A stretch of DNA of 50,120 nucleotides. Source: Chloroflexota bacterium (GTDB lineage Bacteria > Chloroflexota > Dehalococcoidia > JACPQK01). Position 1 is the first letter of the stretch; each line of letters starts with the position of its first letter. Below the pieces are notes generated by a model. That model saw only the letters and a list, made by a program, of their open reading frames with translations. It had not been told where the DNA came from and made no database searches. The position numbers and the translations under genes were made by a program. This document shows, piece by piece, positions 8,089 through 16,251 of this stretch. Where the stretch lies: NCBI GenBank assembly GCA_016190505.1, contig JACPQM010000079.1, positions 1 to 50,120 on the forward strand, read 5' to 3'.

Positions 8089-8730
8089 TTACTTGTGGCC
8101 CTGTAGATCCTCCCTCGTCTTTCGATGCTTGGCCAACTTGGCGGGCTGCACATACAACGCGTCCAGCAACGCTTCGACATACTCAACCAGCTCTTCGCAA
8201 TCCTCGGCCTTCAGGTCTTCCAAGGGAACGGGGTCATGGCCTACCATGTTGCTCCACCGCCTGGCCTCATCAGCTTGGTCAAAAAGGGAAGGCGATATAA
8301 GACCCCTGTCCCTCAGATCCCTCAGACTTGAGGCGCCTTTGTCACGTTCCATGCGTTCCAGGGTGGTCCGGCACATCATCAGGCACCCCCCCAGCGCGCC
8401 TGCCGCCATACACAGTAGTGCATCCTCAAAGGCAATACGAACCTGCATGGGAATTGCGTCGGCTACAGGTCTTCTCGAGAGAGGATAAATGGCGTGCACC
8501 CTACCGTTTTCTTGCACGGCGACGAAGAACCTATCACAGCTTAGGCATGCGGCTACGACCCAAGTTAAGTAGGGGTTACTTTCCTGCACTACGGCCCCAA
8601 TTGACACTTCCCCCTTCACAATGTAATCATCGTGTGAGCGCTCGTGAAGAATGCCAGAGCCGCTGATGCGCACAGGCTCTATCGCCGTCATAACAGCACA
8701 GTGCGGGCATTTGACACTTTTCAACGGCAT
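8089..8730 (-). CDS. DUF4145-domain protein
   Basis: A 213-residue protein. The N terminus has a CPHC knuckle (residues 8-11) and a later CLSC, together a likely zinc ribbon. The C-terminal half has the DUF4145 pattern: FEDALLCMAAGALGGCLMMCRTTLE, then LRDLRDRGLISPSLFDQADEAR and a helical tail. DUF4145 domains occur alone or fused to restriction and defence proteins; the function is unknown. AAGGAGG precedes ATG 8730. It lies 32 bp after queH and is probably the last gene of ruvB-queH-DUF4145. Confidence 0.7.
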   Translation of the reverse strand: MPLKSVKCPHCAVMTAIEPVRISGSGILHERSHDDYIVKGEVSIGAVVQESNPYLTWVVAACLSCDRFFVAVQENGRVHAIYPLSRRPVADAIPMQVRIAFEDALLCMAAGALGGCLMMCRTTLERMERDKGASSLRDLRDRGLISPSLFDQADEARRWSNMVGHDPVPLEDLKAEDCEELVEYVEALLDALYVQPAKLAKHRKTREDLQGHK

Positions 8731-8762
8731 GAGCACCTCCTTGGTTGCAGAAAAGCCTCCTC

Positions 8763-9329
8763 CTATGCCCAGCGGAAGCCCCCTGGCCCAATCTTCGCCT
8801 TTGCGTACCGCTCCCACTCGGAGTAGATGCAGCCGCAGTACTGCTGCCGGTAGAGGCCCAACTCGCGGCTGAGGCGGCGGCTCTCGGGGAATCCCGGTCG
8901 CAGGTCCTCGTAGTAGAACACGACCCCATGCTCGCGGGCCACGTCTTCGCCCACCTCCCGCAGGCGCTGGTGGTCCTGGTAGGGCGAGATGAGCAGCGTG
9001 GTAGTGAAGGCGGTCAACCCCCGCTGTTTGGCCTCGGCGGCGGCCCGGCCCAGGCGCAGGCGGTAGCAGTCGGCGCAGCGGTCGCCCTCATGGCCGGACA
9101 CCAGGCGCAGGAAGCGGACAAACTCGAATCCTTCGAGCACGACCAGGGGCACCTCCGCACGCTGAGCGAAGTCCTGCATGGACTCCAGGCGCCGGTTGTG
9201 CTCAATGAACGGATGGATGTTGGGGTTGTACCACAGGACCGTAGGCTCGAGGGACTGCTCCCGCAGGCGCTTGACCGTGTAGGTCGAGCACGGTCCGCAG
9301 CAGGCGTGGAGGAGGACGGGTGTGGCCAA
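8763..9329 (-). CDS. queH: Epoxyqueuosine reductase QueH
   Basis: A 188-residue QueH (formerly DUF208) protein, which reduces epoxyqueuosine to queuosine in tRNA, the last step of queuosine synthesis, using Fe-S and iron cofactors. Diagnostic cysteine motifs are all present: ACCGPCS near residues 9-15, RCADCYRLRL in the middle and QQYCGC near the C terminus. It starts 3 bp after the ruvB stop, so the two are co-transcribed. No other queuosine genes are in the window. Confidence 0.92.
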   Translation of the reverse strand: MATPVLLHACCGPCSTYTVKRLREQSLEPTVLWYNPNIHPFIEHNRRLESMQDFAQRAEVPLVVLEGFEFVRFLRLVSGHEGDRCADCYRLRLGRAAAEAKQRGLTAFTTTLLISPYQDHQRLREVGEDVAREHGVVFYYEDLRPGFPESRRLSRELGLYRQQYCGCIYSEWERYAKAKIGPGGFRWA

Positions 9330-9332
9330 GGA

Positions 9333-10367
9333 TCAGGCCTCCAGGGGCAGACGGCCCTGCGGCGGTGGCTCCCTGGTCCGGGGATAGGGCAGCTTCAGGT
9401 GCTGGTAGGCCAGGCGGGTGGCCACCCGGCCCCGGGGGGTGCGCCCCAGGAAGCCAAGCTGGAGCAGGTAAGGCTCATACACGTCCATGATGGTGTCGGC
9501 TTCCTCGCTGATGGCGGCGGCGATGGTCTCCAGCCCCACGGGGCCGCCCTCGAACTTCTCGATGATGGCCCGCAGCACCTTGTGGTCCACCTCGTCCAAC
9601 CCGAGGCTGTCAACCTCCAGCTTGGCCAGCGCGTCCTGGGCGACTCCCGGAGTGATGACCCCATCGGCCCGGACCTGGGCGTAGTCCCGGAGCCGCTTGA
9701 GCAGGCGGTTGGCCACCCGGGGGGTGCCCCGGGAGCGCCGGGCGATCTCGGCCACGCCGCCGGCCTCCACCTCTACCCCCAGTATGCGGGCGGAGCGGGC
9801 CAGGATGCACTCGATGGCCGGCTGGTCGTAGAAGTCCAGCCGGAACACGGACCCGAAGCGGTCGCGCAGGGGAGCGCTGAGCATGGCGTAGCGGGTGGTG
9901 GCGCCGATGAGGGTGAACTTGGGCAGCCGCAGCCTCATGCTGGTGGCCTTCAGTCCCTTGCCCAGCACGATGTCTATGGCGAAGTCCTCCATGGCGGGGT
10001 AGAGCACCTCCTCCACCACCCGGCTGAGGCGGTGCACCTCGTCCACAAAGAGCATGTCCTGGTCTTTGAGGGTGGACAGGATGGCCGCCATGTCCCCCGG
10101 CCGCTCGATAGCGGGCCCGGAAGTGACCTTGATGTTGACGCCCATCTCCGCAGCCAGGATGAGGGCCAGAGTGGTCTTGCCCAGGCCGGGCGGCCCGTAG
10201 AGGAGCGTATGGTCCAGGGCCTCGTTCCGCTGGCGGGCGGCGGCCATGGCGATGTCCAGGTTGTCCTTGATCCTGTCCTGGCCTACGAAGTCGCTCAGGT
10301 GCCGGGGGCGGAGGCTGGCCTCGAGGGCATCCTCGGTCTGGGGTTTGGCGGAGACCACCCGTTCCAT
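9333..10367 (-). CDS. ruvB: Holliday junction branch-migration ATPase RuvB
   Basis: A 344-residue AAA+ motor that drives branch migration with RuvA. It has Walker A GPPGLGKT (58-65), Walker [11 protein letters not shown], sensor IGATTR, and the C-terminal winged-helix ending [11 protein letters not shown]. The start is ATG 10367 ([10 protein letters not shown]); a longer frame to 10406 would begin upstream of the promoter. A perfect extended -10 lies only ten bases before the ATG, so the mRNA is probably leaderless. ruvA and ruvC are not adjacent. Confidence 0.96.
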   Translation of the reverse strand: MERVVSAKPQTEDALEASLRPRHLSDFVGQDRIKDNLDIAMAAARQRNEALDHTLLYGPPGLGKTTLALILAAEMGVNIKVTSGPAIERPGDMAAILSTLKDQDMLFVDEVHRLSRVVEEVLYPAMEDFAIDIVLGKGLKATSMRLRLPKFTLIGATTRYAMLSAPLRDRFGSVFRLDFYDQPAIECILARSARILGVEVEAGGVAEIARRSRGTPRVANRLLKRLRDYAQVRADGVITPGVAQDALAKLEVDSLGLDEVDHKVLRAIIEKFEGGPVGLETIAAAISEEADTIMDVYEPYLLQLGFLGRTPRGRVATRLAYQHLKLPYPRTREPPPQGRLPLEA

Positions 10368-10376
10368 ACGGCAGAT

Positions 10377-10385
10377 ATTATAACA
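10377..10385 (-). promoter_or_regulatory. Extended -10 promoter of ruvB, implying a leaderless mRNA
   Basis: The minus strand reads TGTTATAAT, a perfect -10 with the extended TGn. No good -35 is seen at 16-18 bases. The usual 6-8 base distance to the start site puts +1 at about 10369-10371, within 2-4 bases of the ATG at 10367, leaving no room for a Shine-Dalgarno sequence; none is visible. Confidence 0.6.
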
Positions 10386-10431
10386 GGGAGCATTGGACAG
10401 CCACACCGTGACCCGCGAATTGGGAACCCCC

Positions 10432-10519
10432 CGTCATTGCGAGCGCAGCGAAGTCCCGACATGTCGGGACCGCTAGCACCGTCCGCGGATTGCTTCGCCG
10501 CTCTGCTTCTTTCAATGAA
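10432..10519. repeat. CGTCATTGCGAG element, copy 2 (degenerate right end)
   Basis: The left end is intact (CGTCATTGCGAGCGCAGCGAAG); the right end is worn (TCTTTCAATGA). An extra GTCCCGACATGTCGGGAC palindrome sits inside the left arm, suggesting one element nested in another. Confidence 0.7.
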
Positions 10520-10816
10520 CCAAGCCCCCATGTCATTCTGGAGTCCCGACGGGGGGCCAGAGGATGTGGGGTGGTCGGGACGAAGAATCCTTCGCTGCGC
10601 TCAGGACGGCGTCTGGGGTGGTGCCAGCACCGGCCCGGGAATCACAATCGCCATCCTTTCAACGAAACGTGCCATCTCGGTTCATTGCTCTTCATTGGGT
10701 CCCGAAGGGTCGGGACCTGTTGAACTTTCAATGACGGCAAGAGCCGCCAATTCGCCCAATGAGCGGACTCACGGATTGCGGCTATGCCATAATCCGTGGA
10801 TTCGCGGTCCCCCACT

Positions 10817-10899
10817 CGTCATTGCGAGCGGAGCGAAGCAACCTCCAGCCCGTGGCGCGATCCGTAGATTGCTTCGTCGCTCCGTTCCTCGCAATGACG
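10817..10899. repeat. CGTCATTGCGAG element, copy 3
   Basis: The 83-bp element begins CGTCATTGCGAGCGGAGC and ends CCTCGCAATGACG, the same length as copy 1 at 7974-8056. The interiors differ between copies while the arms stay alike. Confidence 0.85.
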
Positions 10900-11063
10900 T
10901 CCATGGCCATCTACTAGGACACGCCCGCCAGGTGGTCTTAGTCAAGCCGGATCCACGGATCAAGGGCTATGTGCCTGGCCTTTACTTTCCAGCCACCCCC
11001 TGCTAACCTCACTTCGGACTCATTCCGACCGGTCCAGTGGCCAATAGAGAGGAGGCAGCAGTA

Positions 11064-11876
11064 ATGGCGCAGTTCCAGAGAGCCACCATCGAGAAAAACG
11101 GTCCGGTGGCCACAGTGACGCTCAACGACCCCGAAAGCCGGAACATGCTCAGCCCGGACATGATCTCCGACTTGATGGGTGCGTTCCAGAAAATCCGCGA
11201 GGACGATGACATCAAGGTGGTGGTAACGACGGGAGCGGGAGACGCCGCCTGGTCAGCGGGACAAAGCGGGCACGCCCTGGTCGCCGGCTACGAGAGGCGT
11301 GCCGAGAAGGGTAGGCAGGGGTCGCGCATGATGCCCCTGAACGAGATGGTCCGCAACTTCCCCAAGGTCACCATCGCCGCAGTCAATGGGTATTGCCTCG
11401 GCGCCGCCATCACGCTGCTGATTTCCCACGACCTGGCCATTGCCTCCGAGGAGAGGGCCCGCTTCGGGCTGCCCGAGGTCTTCCGGGGCTTTGTCCCCAG
11501 GACCCCGGTGGCCAGCATATTCTGGGCCGTTCCCAGAAAGTGGGCATTCGACATGATACTGACCGGCGACAACTGGGACGCCAGGACCGCCCAGATGGCT
11601 GGGCTCATCACCCGGGTGGTGCCCCACGCGCAGCTCCGTGACGCCGCCCAGCAGTGGGCCAACGAGATCGCCCGGTGGGACGCGGTAACCCTGGAGTACT
11701 GCAAGAGGGCGGCCCACGCCTCGCTGGACCAGCCCACCTATCTCCAGGCCATCGAGGTGGCAGGGCTACTTACCAACGAGCACAGCGTGGTCAACCCGCG
11801 CAGCCACGAAGGGATGCGCGCTTTCCTGGCCAAGACCGGGCTGAAGGCAACACAGATGATCAAGTGGGTACGCTGA
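11064..11876 (+). CDS. Crotonase, hydroxycinnamoyl-CoA hydratase/lyase-like
   Basis: A 270-residue enoyl-CoA hydratase superfamily protein with the oxyanion-hole segment AAVNGYCLGAA and ARFGLPEV carrying one catalytic glutamate. The first hydratase glutamate (in GGGCEL of ordinary crotonases) is replaced within LGAAITLL. That pattern, together with the SHDLAIASEE and GFVPRTPVAS segments, resembles p-hydroxycinnamoyl-CoA hydratase/lyase, which turns feruloyl- or coumaroyl-CoA into an aromatic aldehyde plus acetyl-CoA. The start follows GAGGAGG. Facing it is an aldehyde:ferredoxin oxidoreductase gene, which could use an aldehyde product. The specific activity is inferred; the superfamily is certain. 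Confidence 0.8.
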   Translation: MAQFQRATIEKNGPVATVTLNDPESRNMLSPDMISDLMGAFQKIREDDDIKVVVTTGAGDAAWSAGQSGHALVAGYERRAEKGRQGSRMMPLNEMVRNFPKVTIAAVNGYCLGAAITLLISHDLAIASEERARFGLPEVFRGFVPRTPVASIFWAVPRKWAFDMILTGDNWDARTAQMAGLITRVVPHAQLRDAAQQWANEIARWDAVTLEYCKRAAHASLDQPTYLQAIEVAGLLTNEHSVVNPRSHEGMRAFLAKTGLKATQMIKWVR

Positions 11877-11884
11877 CCCCCTAG

Positions 11885-11907
11885 AGTCCCCCTTCACAAG
11901 GGGGACT
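11885..11907. terminator. Hairpin between convergent crotonase and AOR genes
   Basis: AGTCCCCCTT and AAGGGGGACT form a perfect 10-bp stem with a 3-nt loop, 8 bp after the crotonase stop and overlapping the AOR stop. Position between convergent genes fits a two-way terminator, though no T-run is present. Confidence 0.55.
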
Positions 11908-13840
11908 ACGGGGGGGTCGCGGCCAGCAGGCCGCGGGCCTCCAGGTCCTGGGCCACGTCCTCCAGGCCCAGGCCTTGCAGCGTGTCTTGCCGTTGGAGGC
12001 CGGTATCCGGGTCCCAGCCCCGCAGCGCATAGAACTCGCTGAGCATCGCCTGGAACCCGTCCCGGTCAATCACCGCGCCCTTGCGGGATATGGTCTGGCC
12101 GTCCTTTCCGGGCATGAGGCAATCGGGATTGAGCCGCTCGGTTTCCAGCGGGACGGTATAGCAGGCCTCGGGGAGGGTATCGCTCTTCCGGCCCCGGTGC
12201 CCCTCGCGGACCAGGACGGCCCGTTGCAGGTTCAACACCCGCTCTCCGTTCCGGTAGTGCTCAGCCTCGCTGAGGTCCCGTCCGGTAATCGCGGAGACCA
12301 TCTGGCTCTCCAGCGACGGGTCGCCCACGTGGTCAGCGGAGTGCTCCACGTAGGTGATGGGCCAACTGAAGTCGCACAGGATGGAGGACTCCTTGGCGAG
12401 CTGCCGGTCCTGGACCATCTTGGCCGCCAGGGCCTTGCCCTCGTAGGTCGAGAAGTCCGCGGCCAGCTCGCTGCCCCAGAACCGCTGGGCGATGCCCCGG
12501 AACACCTCCGTCGAGAGGTGTGCCCCGGGCACGCCCCTGGCCCAGCGCGCCCACGCCTGGGCAACCCGGCTCACCTCGTGGAGCTGTTGGATAGGCTGGC
12601 GCAGCTCGACGGCATAGAGGATGCCGGTGGTGATGTACATTTTCGGCCCGTAGGACAGGGCGTCGCCGCCCCGGGTGACGTCGTCTGCCAGCAGGTCCAG
12701 TGCCCCGTGCCCCACCTCTTCGGCTGCCGTGCGGAGTCCGAGGGCCAGCGTTTCACCAAAGCCTTCCCGCAGGGCGATGGTCCGGCACAGCGTCTCGATG
12801 AACTCCAGGCTGCCCACCTGGCCCAGGGGCAGCCCCGTGCTGCGCTCGGTGAGCAGGCCGGCACTCTGGCAGCGCGAGAGCCACTCAATGATGGCGGAGA
12901 CGGCCTTGGTGTGCAGCCCGTAGTTATCGCACAGCCGCGTAGCGTAGAAGGGGACCTCGTTGGCCTGGCCGTAGTAGGCCCTCGCCAGGTTGACGTAGAA
13001 GGACGAGCTCTGGCAGATGAACTTGCCCTTCACCCCGTCGTGGGCCACATACGAACCCCGGATGCACGGGTCGGTGCAGGCGGCACAGTGGTCGGGCTGA
13101 AGGGGGAAGTTCTCCCTCCCTTCCCGTCCGCTGAGCAACGGGGTATCTTCCAGCAGGCGGGAGACCTGGTCCAGGAGCTGCGCCAGCCGTTCGGGGTGGG
13201 CGGCGCTGGCTTTGGCCTCGCCGCCCACGGCGATGGCCTTGAGGCCCTTGGAGCCCATCACGGCGCCCAGGCCGCCGGAGCCGCTGGCGTCATTCTCAGC
13301 CAGGAGGGAAGCCTGCACCGCCCGGTTGTCCCCCGCCGGGCCGGTGGCCACCACCTTGAGTTGGTCGCCCAGCTCGCCCCTGAGCAGCTCCCGGACTACC
13401 GCCGCACCCTTGCCCCATAAGCTGGCAGCGTCCCTGATCTCGATGCGGCCGTCCCGGGCCACCAGGTAGACCGGGCTCTCAGCCCGGCCCTGGAGCACCA
13501 GCCCGTCGAAGCCGGCGGCCTTGAGGCCGGCCCCCCAGCTCCCGCCCAGGTTGGAGTAGGCGAAGGACTGAGGCGACAGGGCCGGCGACTTGCCGCAGAC
13601 TTGCCACCGCGAGCCGGCCAGCCCGGGGAACCCGGCGCAGGGGCCGGTCATGAACATCAGCCGGTTCTCGGGGTCAAGGGGCCGGACCTCGGGCGGGACC
13701 TCGCGCCAGTAGATGCGAGTGGCGATGCCCCTGCCGCCCACGAAGTCGCCGGCGTACTCCTCGGTGGGGACTGTGCTGATGTCGCCGGTGGACAGGTCCA
13801 CCCGGGCGATCTTGCCTGCATACCCTGGTCTGGCCTTCAT
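11906..13840 (-). CDS. Aldehyde:ferredoxin oxidoreductase family protein
   Basis: A 644-residue AOR-family enzyme binding a tungsten or molybdenum bis-pterin and one [4Fe-4S] cluster, oxidising an aldehyde to the acid with ferredoxin. The N-terminal domain opens GYAGKIARVDLSTGDIS and has GGRGIATRIYW and NLGGSWGAGLKAAGFDGLVLQG. Cluster cysteines are in CAACTDPC, with the fourth probably in LCDFSWP near residue 500. AAGGAGG precedes ATG 13840, and a promoter with consensus TTGACA lies upstream. No maturation genes are adjacent. It faces a hydroxycinnamoyl-CoA lyase-like gene, so an aromatic aldehyde is a reasonable but unproven substrate. Confidence 0.9.
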   Translation of the reverse strand: MKARPGYAGKIARVDLSTGDISTVPTEEYAGDFVGGRGIATRIYWREVPPEVRPLDPENRLMFMTGPCAGFPGLAGSRWQVCGKSPALSPQSFAYSNLGGSWGAGLKAAGFDGLVLQGRAESPVYLVARDGRIEIRDAASLWGKGAAVVRELLRGELGDQLKVVATGPAGDNRAVQASLLAENDASGSGGLGAVMGSKGLKAIAVGGEAKASAAHPERLAQLLDQVSRLLEDTPLLSGREGRENFPLQPDHCAACTDPCIRGSYVAHDGVKGKFICQSSSFYVNLARAYYGQANEVPFYATRLCDNYGLHTKAVSAIIEWLSRCQSAGLLTERSTGLPLGQVGSLEFIETLCRTIALREGFGETLALGLRTAAEEVGHGALDLLADDVTRGGDALSYGPKMYITTGILYAVELRQPIQQLHEVSRVAQAWARWARGVPGAHLSTEVFRGIAQRFWGSELAADFSTYEGKALAAKMVQDRQLAKESSILCDFSWPITYVEHSADHVGDPSLESQMVSAITGRDLSEAEHYRNGERVLNLQRAVLVREGHRGRKSDTLPEACYTVPLETERLNPDCLMPGKDGQTISRKGAVIDRDGFQAMLSEFYALRGWDPDTGLQRQDTLQGLGLEDVAQDLEARGLLAATPP

Positions 13841-13925
13841 GGCAACCTCCTTGTGGCGCTAGCGCACCCGACACACCGAGCGGCCTCACGGCTACCCCTG
13901 GGCGGCCCGGCTGAGAGATAGCGCC

Positions 13926-13954
13926 ATGTTATTCTGGCGCTGGCCCGTTGTCAA
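13926..13954 (-). promoter_or_regulatory. Promoter of the AOR gene
   Basis: The minus strand has TTGACA (13949-13954), a 17-base spacer and TAACAT (13926-13931). Transcription would begin near 13919, about 80 bases before the ATG. Confidence 0.55.
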
Positions 13955-14011
13955 TTGCATTGGGCTTCGCTCGGGTCCGCGAACTGGCCAAGGACGTCTT
14001 GCTCCGGCTGG

Positions 14012-16243
14012 TCAATGACCGTGAACACCTCCCCGCCCTGCCGGTGGTCCTCTCGTTCCCGCACACATTCGCAAATCATCCAGAAACTCTGATGCGGGAC
14101 TGACGCTAGTCACCAACAGGTGGTCCCGCGCACGCGTACAGGCGACGTAGAGCAGGTGGCGCTCGGTGTCATACACCTCCTGCAAGTCCGCGTCATCTCC
14201 GACCGTCTCGATCCGTTCCTGCAAGGGGATGACCTCGTCGTCGCAGCCCATCACGACCACGGCGCGGAACTCCAAGCCTTTGGCAAGGTGCATGGTGCTG
14301 ATGGAGACCTGGCCGCTCGACGTTTCGACGTGTTCATCGAGGACCTTGAAAGCCAGGCCGGCTTCTTTGACGGCAGCTCGCGCACGGTCCAGTTGTGCTG
14401 CCGACCGGACAAATACGCCGAACTCGTGCGGCAACACTCCGGCCTTTGCCCGTTCCGCAATCCAGTTGGCGACTGCCTTGATCTCCTCGGTTTCGTCTTT
14501 GAGCGAGTGAATCGTCGGCGGCGGGCCGTTGAACACGGAAACTGTATCGCTCCGGTGCTCGCTGTTGCCATCCACGTCGGTCACCACCGAGCCGAGCAGA
14601 CGGTCCGCCTGCATGCGGATTTGATGGGAGGTGCGGTAGTTAACGCGCAAGGTGCGGGAACGCCCCCGGATGTCCACTCCGATGGTTTTCCAGGAGAACG
14701 GTTGCTGAAAGATGCGCTGGCCGAGGTCCCCCGCGAAGAACAGCGCGTTGGGACGGTCGCCGCCCAGCGCGGCCAGGAACCGGAGCTGGGAGACACTGAT
14801 GTCCTGTGCTTCGTCCACAACCGCGAAGTCGAACACCACGTTCTTGCCCTTCGGGATTGCGGCTGCAAGCGAGCTGAAAAGCTCCGCCTGTGTGATCAGC
14901 TTCTTCGCCTTCAATCCGCCACGTACGCGCTCGAAGATGGACCACAACACGGTGCGCTGCGCCTCAGGAAGCCGCGTTTTCCTGCCAAGCCGTGCGACAT
15001 TGCGATACGCCTCCCAGGTATCTAATTGCCACGCATCCACCACTTGCTCCCATTCGGTGAGCAGAAAATGCAGGCTGAATTTGTGACCGGCTACAGCGGT
15101 GGCGGCCTCTTGCACCAGTTCCTGCAACACTTCACGGCTGGCTATCGCCGCCGGTCCAACGTGCGCTTTGTAGAGCCGCAGACCGATAGCGTCGAGCGAA
15201 TGAACATCGATGCGTTCCGCGAGACGCGGCTCGTTGCCTAGCAGCCGATTCAGCTTGGTTTGCAGCGTGTTCGCCAGTGTGTCGGAGAAGGTCGTCAACA
15301 GGACGCGGGCGTCGGGATATGCGCGCGCCAGATGGGCAGCCCGGTGCAAAGCGACAATGGTCTTCCCTGTGCCCGCAGTCCCGGAGACGCGGGCCGGTCC
15401 GGTGTAGTCACGTTCGACCCACTGCCGCTGTTCGGGATGCAGGAAGATTGTCCATTTCTCCCACGGGAAATCGAGCGCGCGCTGCAACTCCTCCACATTC
15501 GTCATCACGCGGAAGCGGCGCTGGGCATCGGGATGATCGAACGGATTGGCCGCCAGCGGGTGATAAGCCGCAACCTGTTCATGCACCGCTACCAGGGCAG
15601 GTTCGGGCGCACGGGGTTTGCCGCCTGTCGCCAGCCTTGGTACTGGCCAGAGCCTGGCGTCCGGCAGTGGAGGTTCGGGCGCACGGGGTTTGCCGCCAGT
15701 CGCCAGCTCTAGCAATATCTCCGCAGCCTCGGCGGGCAGATGATCGGTCAATGCCAGCAGCGTGTCCTCTGTTGCCATCCTTACGTCGTTGAGCCACTCA
15801 ACTGGCACCCCATAGCCCAGGAGCGTGATTTCCGAGACATTGGCGAAAAGTGGTGGCTTGGGTTGGGCCGGCTGCACCACTTCCAGGTATTTAGGCACGA
15901 CGATTTCCTGGACGAGCTCCCGAATCTCGACTAACTGTGCAGCGCCCGTCTGGGGATGCGTCTCCAGTTTGCGCCGTTCCGCCCAGTCGTAAGCCTGGTC
16001 GTGGTGGTCAACGTAGCATAGTAACAGGCTTCCTGGCGTCTTGTGAACGATCAGACGGAGGTCGCCGCCAATCCGCACGGACCAGAAGTTCTTATCCCTC
16101 GCCTTGTCGAGTTTGTGGAAGCTCATGCCCGGACTTGCCGGGTTAATCTGCAAGTCAAAGGCCGTGGTCTTCACCGCCTTCTGTTCGTCTCCTGTCAGGC
16201 GGGCGAGGCTGTCCGTAAAGGTATCGGCGATGCGGAAGTCCAT
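14012..16243 (-). CDS. RelE-like domain fused to UvrD/Rep-type helicase
   Basis: A 743-residue protein. Residues 1-95 resemble a RelE/ParE toxin fold (FRIADTFTDSLARL ... WSVRIGGDLRLIVHK ... LLCYVDHHDQAYDWAERR). A linker with a 24-residue repeat (LATGGKPRAPEP twice, about 180-215) leads to a superfamily 1 helicase: Walker A GTAGTGKT (288-295), Walker B VVDEAQDIS, motif III FAGDLGQRIFQ, motif IV NYRTSHQIR, motif V STMHLAKGLEF and motif VI LLYVACTRARDH. The start ATG 16243 is 8 bp after the preceding stop; no strong Shine-Dalgarno. It is the last gene of the restriction island, so it probably acts in defence on DNA or on RNA-loaded targets. Confidence 0.88.
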   Translation of the reverse strand: MDFRIADTFTDSLARLTGDEQKAVKTTAFDLQINPASPGMSFHKLDKARDKNFWSVRIGGDLRLIVHKTPGSLLLCYVDHHDQAYDWAERRKLETHPQTGAAQLVEIRELVQEIVVPKYLEVVQPAQPKPPLFANVSEITLLGYGVPVEWLNDVRMATEDTLLALTDHLPAEAAEILLELATGGKPRAPEPPLPDARLWPVPRLATGGKPRAPEPALVAVHEQVAAYHPLAANPFDHPDAQRRFRVMTNVEELQRALDFPWEKWTIFLHPEQRQWVERDYTGPARVSGTAGTGKTIVALHRAAHLARAYPDARVLLTTFSDTLANTLQTKLNRLLGNEPRLAERIDVHSLDAIGLRLYKAHVGPAAIASREVLQELVQEAATAVAGHKFSLHFLLTEWEQVVDAWQLDTWEAYRNVARLGRKTRLPEAQRTVLWSIFERVRGGLKAKKLITQAELFSSLAAAIPKGKNVVFDFAVVDEAQDISVSQLRFLAALGGDRPNALFFAGDLGQRIFQQPFSWKTIGVDIRGRSRTLRVNYRTSHQIRMQADRLLGSVVTDVDGNSEHRSDTVSVFNGPPPTIHSLKDETEEIKAVANWIAERAKAGVLPHEFGVFVRSAAQLDRARAAVKEAGLAFKVLDEHVETSSGQVSISTMHLAKGLEFRAVVVMGCDDEVIPLQERIETVGDDADLQEVYDTERHLLYVACTRARDHLLVTSVSPASEFLDDLRMCAGTRGPPAGRGGVHGH
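15600..15707. repeat. In-frame tandem duplication in the helicase linker
   Basis: A 36-bp sequence beginning GGTTCGGGCGCACGGGG at 15600 recurs at 15672 with about two changes, an offset of 72 bp or 24 codons. It encodes LATGGKPRAPEP twice on the minus strand. The unit also contains CGCCAG/CTGGCG inverted bits. Confidence 0.85.
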
Positions 16244-16251
16244 ATCGATTC

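Larger units (their letters stand above)
10386..11063. other. Repeat-filled intergenic region
   Basis: About 680 bp without a believable gene. It holds two CGTCATTGCGAG elements (10432-10519, 10817-10899), a degenerate TGTCATTCTGGAG...GAAGAATCCTTCGC copy (about 10529-10615), and scraps ending TTTCAATGACGG near 10740. Several GTCCCGAC/GTCGGGAC inverted pairs are scattered among them. The region looks like a landing site where palindromic elements have inserted and decayed. Confidence 0.65.

Noticed and set aside
8745..11006. A 753-codon plus-strand open frame across queH, ruvB and the repeats
   Set aside because: It is antisense to two certain genes, has Gly/Leu/Val-biased shadow composition, no binding site and runs on through MITE-like repeats.
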